From positions 113,604 to 176,410 of the forward strand of contig JALSRM010000037.1 of assembly GCA_026984775.1 (NCBI GenBank): a DNA stretch of 62,807 nt. The letters run 5' to 3'. Source of the stretch: Gammaproteobacteria bacterium (GTDB taxonomy: Bacteria > Pseudomonadota > Gammaproteobacteria > CAJXQU01). Made by a program: the position numbers and the translations under genes. The notes beneath the pieces were generated by a model. That model worked only from the letters and a program-made list of their open reading frames with translations. It had not been told where the DNA came from and made no database searches. This document shows positions 26,429-35,062 of this stretch, piece after piece. Each line of letters begins with the position of its first letter. Position 1 is the first letter of the stretch.

Positions 26429-27631
26429 ATGGCTGGCTCAAAACCGACACCTGTATTGATACTGGGCGGACAGGAAAATGCAATCTGTCTTGCCCGTGGC
26501 TTTGGTAGAAGGAATATCCCTGTTTATATTTCTGCCCCAGTCAATTGCTATGCATTCAATTCAAGGTATTGCTCAAAGCAATATCCGGTGCCATCAAATT
26601 CGGTCGCAGATCTGTTTTGGGAAGAATTGTTACTGTCGGATAGTCACCCTGAACTGAAGGGTTGTGTAATTATGGTGGGCAGTGATGTGGCTCTTGAGTT
26701 TGTAGCACACCATAAGGAAGCTTTATCAGAACGCTATCTTCTCGATGATCATATCCCGGAGTTGCACCTCAATATGCTTGATAAACGGAAAACCCTCGAA
26801 TTGGGTAGTAAAGCGGGTTGCCCTGTGCCTGCTTTTCATGATGTCACGGAGATCGAAGATGTCGAAAAAATAGCCAAAGAAGTCATGTATCCGGTGATGA
26901 TCAAGCCACTGCATTCGCATCTCTTTCAGCGGCACTTCAAATGGCGTAAATACCTGCTTGCGAATAATCGAGATGAACTTATAGCAAATACACGCAAAGT
27001 GTTGAACAAGGGCTTGCAGGTGATGATCACAGAGCTTATTCCTGGGCCCGATGATCTGCAAAGTGCTTATTTTACATATATGACTGATACCGGCGAAGAG
27101 CTGTTTGAGTATACACATCAGATTGTGCGCAGAAATCCAAAAAACGAAGGTAGCGGTTGCTTGCATATTTCCAAATGGTTGCCGGAAACAGCTGAAATGG
27201 GAAAACGGTTTTTCAAGGGGATAGGATTTCGTGGCATGGGGCATATTGAGTTCAAGCGTGATCTCAGGGATGGCCAGTTGAAGATTATCGAATGTAATCC
27301 CCGCTTCTCAGCCGCACAGGCCATTGTGCTCAAGAGTGGCTTGGATATGGCTTACATTATCTATTGTCATCTGACCCAAAGAGAACTCCCCCTCGATCGA
27401 AGCTATAAGGAAGGGGTGAGACGCTGGCTTGTTCTGCATGATATTTTCGCTTTTATGGAATTGCGGCGCTTGGGAGAAATCACATTTACTGACTGGATAA
27501 GGAGTATCAAGGGACCGCCATTGGTCTTCCCTTACTTCAGCGCATCCGATCCGATGCCTTTTCTGATGCGCATCAAGAATGACTTGGGAGAAGGAATCAG
27601 TCGGAGATTGCAATTACCATGGAAGAAGTGA
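26429..27631 (+). CDS. ATP-grasp carboxylate-amine ligase (second, distinct type)
   Basis: The 400-residue protein has an N-terminal pre-ATP-grasp Rossmann-like segment (PVLILGGQENAICLARGFGR) and an ATP-grasp core: VMIKPLHSHLFQRHFKWRKY near residue 155 and the metal-binding IIECNPRFSAAQA near residue 287. The layout recalls D-aspartate-ligase-like enzymes. It is clearly not a duplicate of the preceding ATP-grasp protein, since the domain order and motifs differ. Two different ligases in a row suggest two successive amide or ester bonds. Its stop overlaps the Ldh-family start by 13 bases. Confidence 0.83.
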   Translation: MAGSKPTPVLILGGQENAICLARGFGRRNIPVYISAPVNCYAFNSRYCSKQYPVPSNSVADLFWEELLLSDSHPELKGCVIMVGSDVALEFVAHHKEALSERYLLDDHIPELHLNMLDKRKTLELGSKAGCPVPAFHDVTEIEDVEKIAKEVMYPVMIKPLHSHLFQRHFKWRKYLLANNRDELIANTRKVLNKGLQVMITELIPGPDDLQSAYFTYMTDTGEELFEYTHQIVRRNPKNEGSGCLHISKWLPETAEMGKRFFKGIGFRGMGHIEFKRDLRDGQLKIIECNPRFSAAQAIVLKSGLDMAYIIYCHLTQRELPLDRSYKEGVRRWLVLHDIFAFMELRRLGEITFTDWIRSIKGPPLVFPYFSASDPMPFLMRIKNDLGEGISRRLQLPWKK

Positions 27632-28671
27632 AACGTGCATCGCTTGAAGAACTGACGGGCTTTGTAAACAATGTTCTCAAAGCCGTCGATGCTGACAATG
27701 AACAGGCAAGAGTTTTTACCGAGGCCCTGATTTGGAGTGATCTCATCGGTCGACCAACACATGGTGTGTGGCGGTTACCCGCATATGCCAAAAGAATTGC
27801 AAGGGGATTGATCAAGTGCCCGTGTCAACCTGAATACGATCAACTGGATTTTGCCGTAGCTGTAATGGATGGGGATGAAGGACTTGGTCACTATCTTGGT
27901 CACGAGGCAATGATCCATTCCATTGAGCTGGCAAGGAAATTCGGAATCGGTGCTGTTGGTGTAAGAAACAGCAACCACTTTGGCACAGGTGCCTATTATG
28001 TCCACTTGGCCGCTGAACACGGAATGATGGGGGTGGCCGTAAGTAACTCGATTTCAAAGGTTGCACCCCATGGAGGTATCAGAGCTGTCTTTGGAACTAA
28101 CCCGTTTGCTTTTGGTGCACCTCGTAGCAATGGTAAAAGCATCATGCTTGATATGGCAACCACTGCCATTGCTGGTGCACAGGTGATGAGATACGCAGAA
28201 CAGGGAAGGGCATTACCGGAAGGAATTGCTATTGATCCAGAAGGTAATCCAATCTTGGATCCTTCAAGGGTTGATGAAGGTGTTCTGTTGCCCTTTGGTG
28301 GTGCAAAAGGATATGGACTGACTCTGATGATCGAAATTCTCAGTAGTGTTCTGACTGGTGCGATGTTCTCGACTGGTGTCAATTCCATGTTTAACAACTT
28401 TGAAGAGTCGGGTAAAAACGGGCACTTCTTCATTGCCATAGATGTTTCACGATTTATGGATCTAGACTCTTATTTTGAGCGTATTGAGGAATTGCTTTCC
28501 TTGGTAAAAAATTCGGGGAAGGAAAAGAACAATGTCATGATTCCTGGTGAGGCTCGCTGGGAACAATACGAAAAAAACCTAGAATTGGGTGTCCCCCTTG
28601 ATGACTCAACAATTAAAGCTCTTCAAGGCTTGGCAGATCAGTATAGAATACCGGCTGATTTCTTAGCATAG
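27619..28671 (+). CDS. Ldh-family NAD(P)-dependent 2-hydroxyacid oxidoreductase
   Basis: The 350-residue protein belongs to the malate/L-sulfolactate/ureidoglycolate dehydrogenase family. It has the catalytic histidine in RPTHGVWRL near residue 48, NHFGTGAYYVHLAAEHGMMGVAVSNS near residue 117, GTNPFAFGAP near residue 158 and GGAKGYGLTLMIEIL near residue 231. Members interconvert 2-hydroxy and 2-keto acids (or imines). It begins inside the end of the ATP-grasp gene and ends 10 bases before sppA. In context it could supply or trim a 2-keto/2-hydroxy acid used by the aldolase or the ligases, which is inference. Confidence 0.87.
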   Translation: MEEVKRASLEELTGFVNNVLKAVDADNEQARVFTEALIWSDLIGRPTHGVWRLPAYAKRIARGLIKCPCQPEYDQLDFAVAVMDGDEGLGHYLGHEAMIHSIELARKFGIGAVGVRNSNHFGTGAYYVHLAAEHGMMGVAVSNSISKVAPHGGIRAVFGTNPFAFGAPRSNGKSIMLDMATTAIAGAQVMRYAEQGRALPEGIAIDPEGNPILDPSRVDEGVLLPFGGAKGYGLTLMIEILSSVLTGAMFSTGVNSMFNNFEESGKNGHFFIAIDVSRFMDLDSYFERIEELLSLVKNSGKEKNNVMIPGEARWEQYEKNLELGVPLDDSTIKALQGLADQYRIPADFLA

Positions 28672-28681
28672 GGGTAACTTA

Positions 28682-29653
28682 ATGACTGATATTCAGAACC
28701 AGAATAATCCAGGTACACGACCCAGTGAAAACTGGGAACGTGAGGCCATTCTTAAACTTGCGAATGCATCACTCAATGAACAGAAAAAGGCCCGTCGTTG
28801 GGGTATTTTCTTCAAGCTCCTGATGTTCTTCTATCTTTTTGGCATTATCTGGCTTTATTCACCAAAGAACTGGAAGCCTGTGTCAGGTATTGGCAAGGCC
28901 CACACTGCACTCGTTGAACTCAAGGGGGTGATTGCTTCAGACTCGGAGGCAAGTGCTGATGCCGTGATTGCCTCACTTCGTCGTGCCTTTGAAGATGAGC
29001 AGAGTAAGGGTGTGATCCTGCGTATCAACAGTCCGGGAGGAAGTCCTGTCCAGGCAGGTTATATCAACGATGAAATTAAACGCTTGCGCAAAAAATTTCC
29101 CCAAAAACCTCTTTATGCCGTGATCACGGATATATGTGCATCAGGCGGATACTATGTCGCAGCAGCAGCAGACAAAATCTATGCAGACAAGGCAAGTCTT
29201 GTTGGATCGATTGGTGTTTTGATGAACGGTTTCGGCTTTGTAGAAGCCATGAAAAAAGTGGGTGTCGAGAGACGATTGATTACGGCTGGTGAGCACAAAG
29301 GTTTTCTTGATCCTTTTACCCCTATTAAGCCTGTGGAGATGGAACATGTAAAAAACATGCTTAAAGAGATTCATCAACAATTTATCAATACAGTAAAGGA
29401 AGGACGTGGAAGCCGTCTCAAGCAAAATGACGACATCTTCAGTGGTTTGATCTGGACTGGCGAGAAAGCCATAGATTTGGGCCTGGTGGATGCTCTAGGT
29501 AGTAGCAGTTATGTTGCCAGAGAGGTTATCGGAGCCGAAGATATCGTCGACTACACCAATCGTGAGCCGTATTTTGAAAAATTAGCCAAAAAACTGGGGG
29601 CTGGAGCGACTGCTCAATTGCTTGGGACGCCGGGATCTCTCTGGTTAAGATAA
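28682..29653 (+). CDS. sppA: Signal peptide peptidase SppA (S49 family)
   Basis: SppA degrades leftover signal peptides in the inner membrane. The 323-residue short form has one transmembrane helix at about residues 41-58. The catalytic serine is in CASGGYYVAAAADKIYA near residue 155 and the general-base lysine in AGEHKGFLDPF near residue 207. The GVILRINSPGGSP segment lines the active site. It precedes maf and the yceD-rpmF-plsX operon as in related bacteria. Its start lies 10 bases after the Ldh-family gene, so it may be cotranscribed with the preceding cluster. Its 3' end overlaps the convergent maf by nine bases. Confidence 0.93.
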   Translation: MTDIQNQNNPGTRPSENWEREAILKLANASLNEQKKARRWGIFFKLLMFFYLFGIIWLYSPKNWKPVSGIGKAHTALVELKGVIASDSEASADAVIASLRRAFEDEQSKGVILRINSPGGSPVQAGYINDEIKRLRKKFPQKPLYAVITDICASGGYYVAAAADKIYADKASLVGSIGVLMNGFGFVEAMKKVGVERRLITAGEHKGFLDPFTPIKPVEMEHVKNMLKEIHQQFINTVKEGRGSRLKQNDDIFSGLIWTGEKAIDLGLVDALGSSSYVAREVIGAEDIVDYTNREPYFEKLAKKLGAGATAQLLGTPGSLWLR

Positions 29654-30265
29654 GACATCGATTCCTTCAGACTTCAACATCTTAACCAACCGTATCAGGG
29701 GAAGACCGATCAATGCCGTTGGATCTTCCCCTTCCATTTTTTCGAACAGAGCAATTCCCAGCCCTTCAGATCTGAAACTTCCAGCACAGTTAAAAGGCTG
29801 CTCCTTTGTGATATAACCCTTGATCTCTTGCGGTGAAAGTTTACGAAAATGGACGGTGAAAGGAACAAGATCAAGCTGATAACTACCTGTTTCCGAATTT
29901 AAAAGGCAAATTCCGGTCAAAAACACAACCTGCTTGCCACTCGCACTAGAGAGTTGCTTGACGGCGTTATTGAAATTCCCTGGTTTACCCAGAATCTGCT
30001 CTCTTTTTCCTTTGATTACAGCAGCTTGATCTGAGCCTATAATCAGAGCATCTGTATGATGGGAGGCTACCGCTCTGGCTTTTTCCAGAGAGAGCCTTCT
30101 GACCAATTGGTCAGGATCTTCGCCAAGCATCGCAGATTCATCGATTTCAGGTGATTCTGCTTGGAAACCGAGCTTTAGTCTTGCAAGAAGCTCGCGACGA
30201 TAGGGTGAGGAAGAGGCAAGAATGAGTTTGGGAGTATCAAGGTGGTTTGTCTGGTTTTTGTTCAT
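29645..30265 (-). CDS. Maf-family nucleoside triphosphate pyrophosphatase
   Basis: Maf proteins hydrolyse non-canonical nucleotides; the YceF branch prefers 7-methyl-GTP. The 206-residue protein has LILASSSPYRRELLARL (residues 14-30), the SLEKARAVA segment, IIGSDQAAV near residue 76 and GKPGNFNNA near residue 92. The late segment FNCAGSFRSEGLGIALF, with E near residue 168, also matches the family. Its position beside yceD-rpmF-plsX suggests the YceF type. It is transcribed opposite to its neighbours, and the divergent yceD promoter lies within 15-40 bases of its start codon. Confidence 0.9.
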   Translation of the reverse strand: MNKNQTNHLDTPKLILASSSPYRRELLARLKLGFQAESPEIDESAMLGEDPDQLVRRLSLEKARAVASHHTDALIIGSDQAAVIKGKREQILGKPGNFNNAVKQLSSASGKQVVFLTGICLLNSETGSYQLDLVPFTVHFRKLSPQEIKGYITKEQPFNCAGSFRSEGLGIALFEKMEGEDPTALIGLPLIRLVKMLKSEGIDVLS

Positions 30266-30277
30266 CTTATTATTTTA

Positions 30278-30307
30278 TTACCAATTCGACGAATGATCCC
30301 CTATAAT
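30278..30307 (+). promoter_or_regulatory. Sigma-70 promoter of the yceD-rpmF-fab operon
   Basis: TTACCA (30278-30283), an 18-base spacer and a perfect TATAAT (30302-30307) are present. Transcription would begin near 30313-30315, only about five bases before the yceD start codon. Confidence 0.7.
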
Positions 30308-30318
30308 GTGCGCCGCTT

Positions 30319-30828
30319 ATGGTGAACCCGATTCCAGAGCAGATAGACCCATTCGAATTAGCCAGGCATGGCAAGAGCGTGACCGGCGAGTTTATGGTTG
30401 CCGATATGGATCGTTTGGTTGCCAGTCTTGATGACAGCACTGGATCCGTCACCTTTAACCTGGATTTCAGGAAAAAGGAGGATGGCATGGTTGCTACGGG
30501 TAAAATCCGGACAGAAGTCAAAATGATCTGTCAACGTTGCCTGAATCAGATACCGGTGCTTGTTCAGGGTGAAGTCTATCTGGAGTTTGTGGTGGGTGCA
30601 GAAACAGAAGGTCACCTTGAAAGTGAGGGATACGAAACCGTTTCAGTGATAAATGGTTCACTGGTCCTGCAAGATCTTGTTGAAGACGAGGTGCTTCTGG
30701 CATTACCCTTTTCACCCATGCACAATGTGGGGGAATGCCCCGCTGATACTATAGTTGAGAAATTACAGGAACAGGGCAGACCGAATCCATTCGCAGTTTT
30801 GTCCAGTCTTAAAAACAAGCAGGAGTAA
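30319..30828 (+). CDS. yceD: 23S rRNA accumulation protein YceD (DUF177)
   Basis: YceD is needed for normal 23S rRNA and 50S accumulation. The 169-residue protein has the paired cysteines MICQRCLNQ near residue 72, the LVEDEVLLALPFSPMH segment near residue 117 and the family C-terminus NPFAVLSSLKNKQE. The start aligns with the family N-terminus, and the promoter leaves only about five untranslated bases, so the mRNA would be nearly leaderless. It lies four bases upstream of rpmF. Confidence 0.92.
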   Translation: MVNPIPEQIDPFELARHGKSVTGEFMVADMDRLVASLDDSTGSVTFNLDFRKKEDGMVATGKIRTEVKMICQRCLNQIPVLVQGEVYLEFVVGAETEGHLESEGYETVSVINGSLVLQDLVEDEVLLALPFSPMHNVGECPADTIVEKLQEQGRPNPFAVLSSLKNKQE

Positions 30829-30831
30829 TAA

Positions 30832-31008
30832 ATGGCCGTACAACAGAACAAAAAAAGTCCTTCCAAGCGTGGCATGCGTCGTTCTCACGATGCACTGAAA
30901 GCGAAGGCTTTATCGACTGATCCAACCACAGGTGAAATACATCTGCGTCATCATGTAAGCCCTGATGGCTATTACAAGGGTCGTAAGGTCGTCAATACTG
31001 AAGAATAG
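30832..31008 (+). CDS. rpmF: 50S ribosomal protein L32
   Basis: The 58-residue ribosomal protein reads [20 protein letters not shown] followed by an ALKAKALS segment and ends VVNTEE. Both the N-terminal basic region and [14 protein letters not shown] match bacterial L32. The zinc cysteines seen in some L32 proteins are absent, as is normal for the gammaproteobacterial form. An AGGAG ribosome-binding site overlaps the end of yceD. Order yceD-rpmF-plsX is universal in this group. Confidence 0.97.
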   Translation: MAVQQNKKSPSKRGMRRSHDALKAKALSTDPTTGEIHLRHHVSPDGYYKGRKVVNTEE

Positions 31009-31069
31009 TTTCGGGCTCGATTAAATCCTAAGACCGCCGATTTTTCGTCACCTATCTATTAGAACCTGG

Positions 31070-32080
31070 ATGAAAATTGCAATTGATGCTATGGGAGGTG
31101 ACTTTGGACCAGAAGTCACTGTCCCAGCAAGTCTTCACGTCTTGAGGAATCATCCTAACCTTAGCCTAATCCTGGTTGGGAAAGAGGAGATCGTATGTCA
31201 GGAACTGGAAAAAGAGGAGGGGCATGATGCTTCTCGTATAGAAGTACATCATGCCTCCGAGGTGGTGGAAATGGACGAGTCCCCCTCACTCGCCTTGAAA
31301 CGAAAAAAAGATTCGTCCATGCGCATAGCGATTAATCTTATCAAAGAAGGAAAGGCAGACGCTTGTGTCAGTGCCGGGAATACCGGTGCGCTCATGGCAA
31401 CAGCACGGTTTGTTCTACGCATGTTGCCTGGAATCGACCGACCAGCGATCTGCAGTGCCATGCCTGGAATCGCAGGTAGTTCACATTTACTCGATCTTGG
31501 TGCCAACGTTGATTCCAGTGCAGAACAACTTTTCCAATTTGCCGTAATGGGTTCCATCCTCAAAAGCGCTGTAGAAAGTATCAACGCTCCATCGATAGGC
31601 CTGCTCAATGTCGGTGAAGAAGAAATCAAGGGTAATGAACGTGTCAAAAACGCCGCAAAGTTGTTGACGGAAAGTAATCTTAATTACATGGGATTTGTCG
31701 AAGGAAATGATATTTATAAAGGTGAGATTGATGTTATTGTCTGTGACGGATTTATGGGCAATGTTGCCTTGAAAGCCAGTGAAGGTGTGGCTGAGATGTT
31801 GACTACCTTTGCCAAGGAAGAATTTTCCCGCTCAATTTTCACAAAGCTTGCCGCCCTCATGAGTCGTCCCGTACTCAATGCCATCCGTAAACGAACCGAT
31901 CCTCGCCGTTATAATGGAGCCAGTCTCTTGGGACTAAAAGGGATCGTTGTGAAGAGCCATGGTAGTGCGGACAAACTCTCCTACGCACATGCGATTGAAG
32001 AAGCGATGAAGGAAGTTGAAAAAAGTGTTCCAAAACAGATCGAGACACAGCTTCATGATCATCTGGAGTTATCAGCGTGA
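31070..32080 (+). CDS. plsX: Phosphate acyltransferase PlsX
   Basis: PlsX converts acyl-ACP to acyl-phosphate for phospholipid synthesis at the membrane surface. The 336-residue protein starts [20 protein letters not shown] and contains [10 protein letters not shown] near residue 101, [10 protein letters not shown] near residue 139 and [12 protein letters not shown] near residue 224, all diagnostic. It is followed by fabH, whose GTG start overlaps the plsX stop by four bases. Confidence 0.97.
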   Translation: MKIAIDAMGGDFGPEVTVPASLHVLRNHPNLSLILVGKEEIVCQELEKEEGHDASRIEVHHASEVVEMDESPSLALKRKKDSSMRIAINLIKEGKADACVSAGNTGALMATARFVLRMLPGIDRPAICSAMPGIAGSSHLLDLGANVDSSAEQLFQFAVMGSILKSAVESINAPSIGLLNVGEEEIKGNERVKNAAKLLTESNLNYMGFVEGNDIYKGEIDVIVCDGFMGNVALKASEGVAEMLTTFAKEEFSRSIFTKLAALMSRPVLNAIRKRTDPRRYNGASLLGLKGIVVKSHGSADKLSYAHAIEEAMKEVEKSVPKQIETQLHDHLELSA

Positions 32081-33012
32081 TCTACTCGAAGATTGCCGGC
32101 ACAGGGAGCTACCTCCCAGAAAAAATACTGACCAATGAAGAGCTTGCCAAAACAGTCGATACCACACATCAGTGGATTGTCGAAAGGACCGGTATCTACG
32201 AACGTCATATTGCAGCGAAAGGTGAGACCAGTTGCGACATGGCAGCGCAGGCCGCACGTAAGGCTATCGATGCCGCAAACCTCAAACCAAATGATATCGA
32301 TCTGATTGTTTTCGCCACCACGACACCCGATCGTATCTTTCCCAGCACTGCCTGTCTGTTACAAAAAAAACTGGGAGTTCATGAGTGTCCTGCGTTTGAT
32401 GTACAGGCCGTCTGTACTGGTTTCATTTATGCACTTGATATTGCCAGACGATTCATCCAGACAGAGGGAGCACAAAATGCATTGGTCGTTGGATCAGAAA
32501 CACTTTCCAAGATCGTGGACTGGACTGATCGTGGGACCTGTATCCTCTTTGGTGACGGAGCTGGTGCTGTGGTTCTCAGTGCCAGTGAAGAGCCTGGCAT
32601 TTTGAGCTCACATATTCATGCTGATGGTAATTTCGACAGTCTTCTTCAAGTACCAGTAGGCGAACAATATATCACTATGCAAGGCAATGAAGTCTTCAAG
32701 GTCGCAGTCAAAACTTTGGGTCGTATCGTTGATGAGACGTTGGAGGCAAATGACCTTGGAAAATCTGATATTGACTGGTTAATTCCTCATCAAGCCAATA
32801 TCCGGATTATCCAGGCAACAGCAAAAAAACTTGGTCTGAATATGGATCGTGTCGTCGTGACAGTCAATGAACATGGGAACACTTCTGCAGCCTCTGTTCC
32901 TCTCGCCTTGGATCATGCAGTTCGCAGAGGACAAATCAAGCCGGGTGAATTATTATTACTAGAGGCCTTTGGAGGAGGGTTTACCTGGGGTTCGGCATTA
33001 GTGAGATTTTGA
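32077..33012 (+). CDS. fabH: Beta-ketoacyl-ACP synthase III
   Basis: FabH starts type II fatty acid synthesis by condensing acetyl-CoA with malonyl-ACP. The 311-residue protein has the catalytic Cys in [13 protein letters not shown] near residue 112, the His in PHQANIRI near residue 239 and the Asn in [10 protein letters not shown] near residue 269. The start is GTG at 32077 within GTGA, overlapping plsX. The last residues ([14 protein letters not shown]) are typical. It is part of the fab operon. Confidence 0.97.
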   Translation: MIYSKIAGTGSYLPEKILTNEELAKTVDTTHQWIVERTGIYERHIAAKGETSCDMAAQAARKAIDAANLKPNDIDLIVFATTTPDRIFPSTACLLQKKLGVHECPAFDVQAVCTGFIYALDIARRFIQTEGAQNALVVGSETLSKIVDWTDRGTCILFGDGAGAVVLSASEEPGILSSHIHADGNFDSLLQVPVGEQYITMQGNEVFKVAVKTLGRIVDETLEANDLGKSDIDWLIPHQANIRIIQATAKKLGLNMDRVVVTVNEHGNTSAASVPLALDHAVRRGQIKPGELLLLEAFGGGFTWGSALVRF

Positions 33013-33016
33013 GATT

Positions 33017-33934
33017 ATGAAAACAGGATTTATTTTCCCTGGTCAGGGTTCACAGTCAGTCGGAATGCTCTCTGAACTGGCAAACACCTACGGAATCGTC
33101 AAAAAGACATTCCAACAGGCATCTGATGTACTCGGATATGACCTCTGGAAACTGGTCAAGGAAGGCCCAGAAGAACTCTTGAATAGTACAGAACGAACCC
33201 AACCCGCATTGCTCACGGCCGGTGTCGCTGTCTGGCGAATTTTGCAAGAGAAGGGTGCCACACCTACTGTCATGGCAGGGCACAGTCTGGGAGAATATAC
33301 AGCACTTGTATGTGCAAATGCCATTGATTTTCATGATGCAGTTTCACTGGTTGCTGATCGCGGACGTTTCATGCAGGAAGCCGTCCCTGCAGGAAAGGGC
33401 GCCATGGCAGCGATACTCGGCCTTGCTGATCCAGATGTCGAAGACATCTGTGAAAACACTGCGCAAGGAGAAGTCGTCTCTTGTGCCAACTACAATGCTC
33501 CTGGGCAGATTGTAATTGCCGGAGAAAAAACTGCCGTTGAGCGGGCTACAAAAGCACTGAAGGAAGCAGGTGCCAAACGGGCACTCGTTCTCGCGGTCAG
33601 CGTACCATCTCATTGTGCACTTATGAAACCCGCCGCAGAAGCTTTACAATACAGACTTGAATCGATTACGGTCAATTCTCCTTCTATACCCGTCATCCAT
33701 AACGTCGATGCCAAGACTCACTCCGATGCCGGTGCCATCAAGAAAGTTCTGATCGAGCAACTTTATCAACCTGTCCGATGGGTGGATGTAATGAAGTCCG
33801 TCAATGCGAGTTCCGATCAGGTGATTGAAGCTGGGCCAGGAAAAGTACTGGCTGGGCTCGCTAAACGAATCGATCGTTCGACAATCTGTTATCCGATTTT
33901 TGATCCGACAACGTTGGAAAAAGCGTTATCATGA
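33017..33934 (+). CDS. fabD: Malonyl-CoA-ACP transacylase
   Basis: FabD loads malonyl groups onto ACP. The 305-residue protein has FPGQGSQSVGM at residues 7-17, the serine nucleophile in GHSLGEYTAL near residue 91, and the catalytic histidine in VPSHCALM near residue 198. It begins four bases after fabH and overlaps fabG by four bases (ATGA). Confidence 0.97.
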   Translation: MKTGFIFPGQGSQSVGMLSELANTYGIVKKTFQQASDVLGYDLWKLVKEGPEELLNSTERTQPALLTAGVAVWRILQEKGATPTVMAGHSLGEYTALVCANAIDFHDAVSLVADRGRFMQEAVPAGKGAMAAILGLADPDVEDICENTAQGEVVSCANYNAPGQIVIAGEKTAVERATKALKEAGAKRALVLAVSVPSHCALMKPAAEALQYRLESITVNSPSIPVIHNVDAKTHSDAGAIKKVLIEQLYQPVRWVDVMKSVNASSDQVIEAGPGKVLAGLAKRIDRSTICYPIFDPTTLEKALS

Positions 33935-34674
33935 AACTGCAAAATCAAACTGCGTTGGTAACTGGTGCAACACGTGGGATTGGTCAGTCAATTTTATACA
34001 GGCTTGCCGAAGAAGGGGCGTATGTGATTGGAACCGCTACTTCAGATGCAGGTGTAGAAAAGATTGCCAATTTCATGAAAGAAAAAGGGTTCCATGGCAA
34101 GTCCTATGTATTGGATGTTTCTGATCCAACCTCGGTAACCGAGCTGGCAATAACCCTCTCTGATGAAGGAAAGTCACCCACCATTCTGGTCAACAATGCT
34201 GGAATTACTCAGGACAATCTTTTGATGCGCATGAAAGATGAAGAATGGGATGAGGTCATTGAAACCAATCTTACCTCAATTTATAGGGTCAGTAAGGCTT
34301 TTCTGCGCGGGATGATGAAGGCCAGATACGGTCGTATTATCAATATTGGTTCGGTTGTGGGTTTGACCGGCAATCCTGGTCAGGCAAACTACTGTGCCGC
34401 AAAAGCAGGCATGCTTGGATTTACTAAATCCCTGGCTCAAGAGATAGGGTCTCGTGGAATTACTGTCAATCTTGTGGCTCCGGGATTCATCGAAACAGAC
34501 ATGACCCGTGAGCTTGAGGAAACCCAAAAAGAGGCAATGCTCGCCAGGATCCCTGTCGGCCGATTTGGTGAGGTGAATGATGTCGCAGCTGCTGTTGCCT
34601 TTCTTGCCTCACCTGAAGCAGGATTTATTACTGGTGAAACATTGAACGTAAACGGTGGCATGTATATGCCATAA
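33931..34674 (+). CDS. fabG: 3-oxoacyl-ACP reductase
   Basis: FabG reduces 3-ketoacyl-ACP with NADPH. The 247-residue short-chain dehydrogenase has the cofactor motif TGATRGIG near residue 12, NNAGIT near residue 89, and the catalytic Ser/Tyr/Lys in NIGSVVG and YCAAKAG near residues 138-155. The C-terminal VNGGMYMP is typical. Overlaps fabD by four bases; a 129-base gap with two hairpins separates it from acpP. Confidence 0.97.
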   Translation: MKLQNQTALVTGATRGIGQSILYRLAEEGAYVIGTATSDAGVEKIANFMKEKGFHGKSYVLDVSDPTSVTELAITLSDEGKSPTILVNNAGITQDNLLMRMKDEEWDEVIETNLTSIYRVSKAFLRGMMKARYGRIINIGSVVGLTGNPGQANYCAAKAGMLGFTKSLAQEIGSRGITVNLVAPGFIETDMTRELEETQKEAMLARIPVGRFGEVNDVAAAVAFLASPEAGFITGETLNVNGGMYMP

Positions 34675-34706
34675 CATTATGTTTCTACTGTTTTATTTGA
34701 CAAATC

Positions 34707-34740
34707 GGATTTTGCTCACTTGCAACTTGCAGCAAAATCC
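34707..34740 (+). repeat. Perfect 10-bp inverted repeat upstream of acpP
   Basis: GGATTTTGCT (34707-34716) and AGCAAAATCC (34731-34740) flank a 14-base loop. It lies in the fabG-acpP gap and is followed by A-rich rather than T-rich sequence, so it looks like an RNA stability or processing hairpin rather than a standard terminator. Confidence 0.55.
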
Positions 34741-34755
34741 ATAAACTACACAGGC

Positions 34756-34775
34756 TCGCAATTCTAGGATTGCGA
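34756..34775 (+). repeat. Second hairpin in the acpP leader
   Basis: TCGCAAT (34756-34762) and ATTGCGA (34769-34775) form a perfect 7-bp stem with a 6-base loop. It ends about 14 bases before the GGAGG ribosome-binding site of acpP, so the mRNA upstream of acpP would be capped by two hairpins in tandem. Confidence 0.5.
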
Positions 34776-34803
34776 TTCGATTTAAACTGGAGGAATTTCC
34801 AAA

Positions 34804-35040
34804 ATGAGCAGTATAGAAGAAAGAGTCAAAAAGATCGTTGTAGAGCAACTTGGCGTTAAAGAGGAAGAAGTGACTCCCGAGGCCTCTTTTGTTGATGACT
34901 TGGGTGCAGACTCGCTTGATACCGTTGAACTGGTTATGGCTCTTGAAGAAGAATTCAAAACTGAAATCCCTGATGAAGAAGCTGAAAAAATCACCACTGT
35001 TCAATTAGCTATCGATTACATAAAAGAACACGTCTCCTGA
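34804..35040 (+). CDS. acpP: Acyl carrier protein
   Basis: ACP carries growing acyl chains on phosphopantetheine. The 78-residue acidic protein starts [20 protein letters not shown] and has the attachment serine in [13 protein letters not shown] near residue 37. The holo-ACP synthase that modifies it is encoded at 48943-49338. A CTGGAGG ribosome-binding site precedes the ATG, and a strong terminator-like hairpin follows the stop, so acpP can be expressed as a short abundant mRNA. Confidence 0.98.
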   Translation: MSSIEERVKKIVVEQLGVKEEEVTPEASFVDDLGADSLDTVELVMALEEEFKTEIPDEEAEKITTVQLAIDYIKEHVS

Positions 35041-35062
35041 TTCAAGGATTTTGTTTTACAGG

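Noticed and set aside
34697-34725. TTGACA at 34697-34702 as the -35 box of an acpP promoter
   Set aside because: The hexamer at the correct distance (TTGCAA) is a poor -10 element and the site overlaps the first hairpin, so the promoter is not supported.
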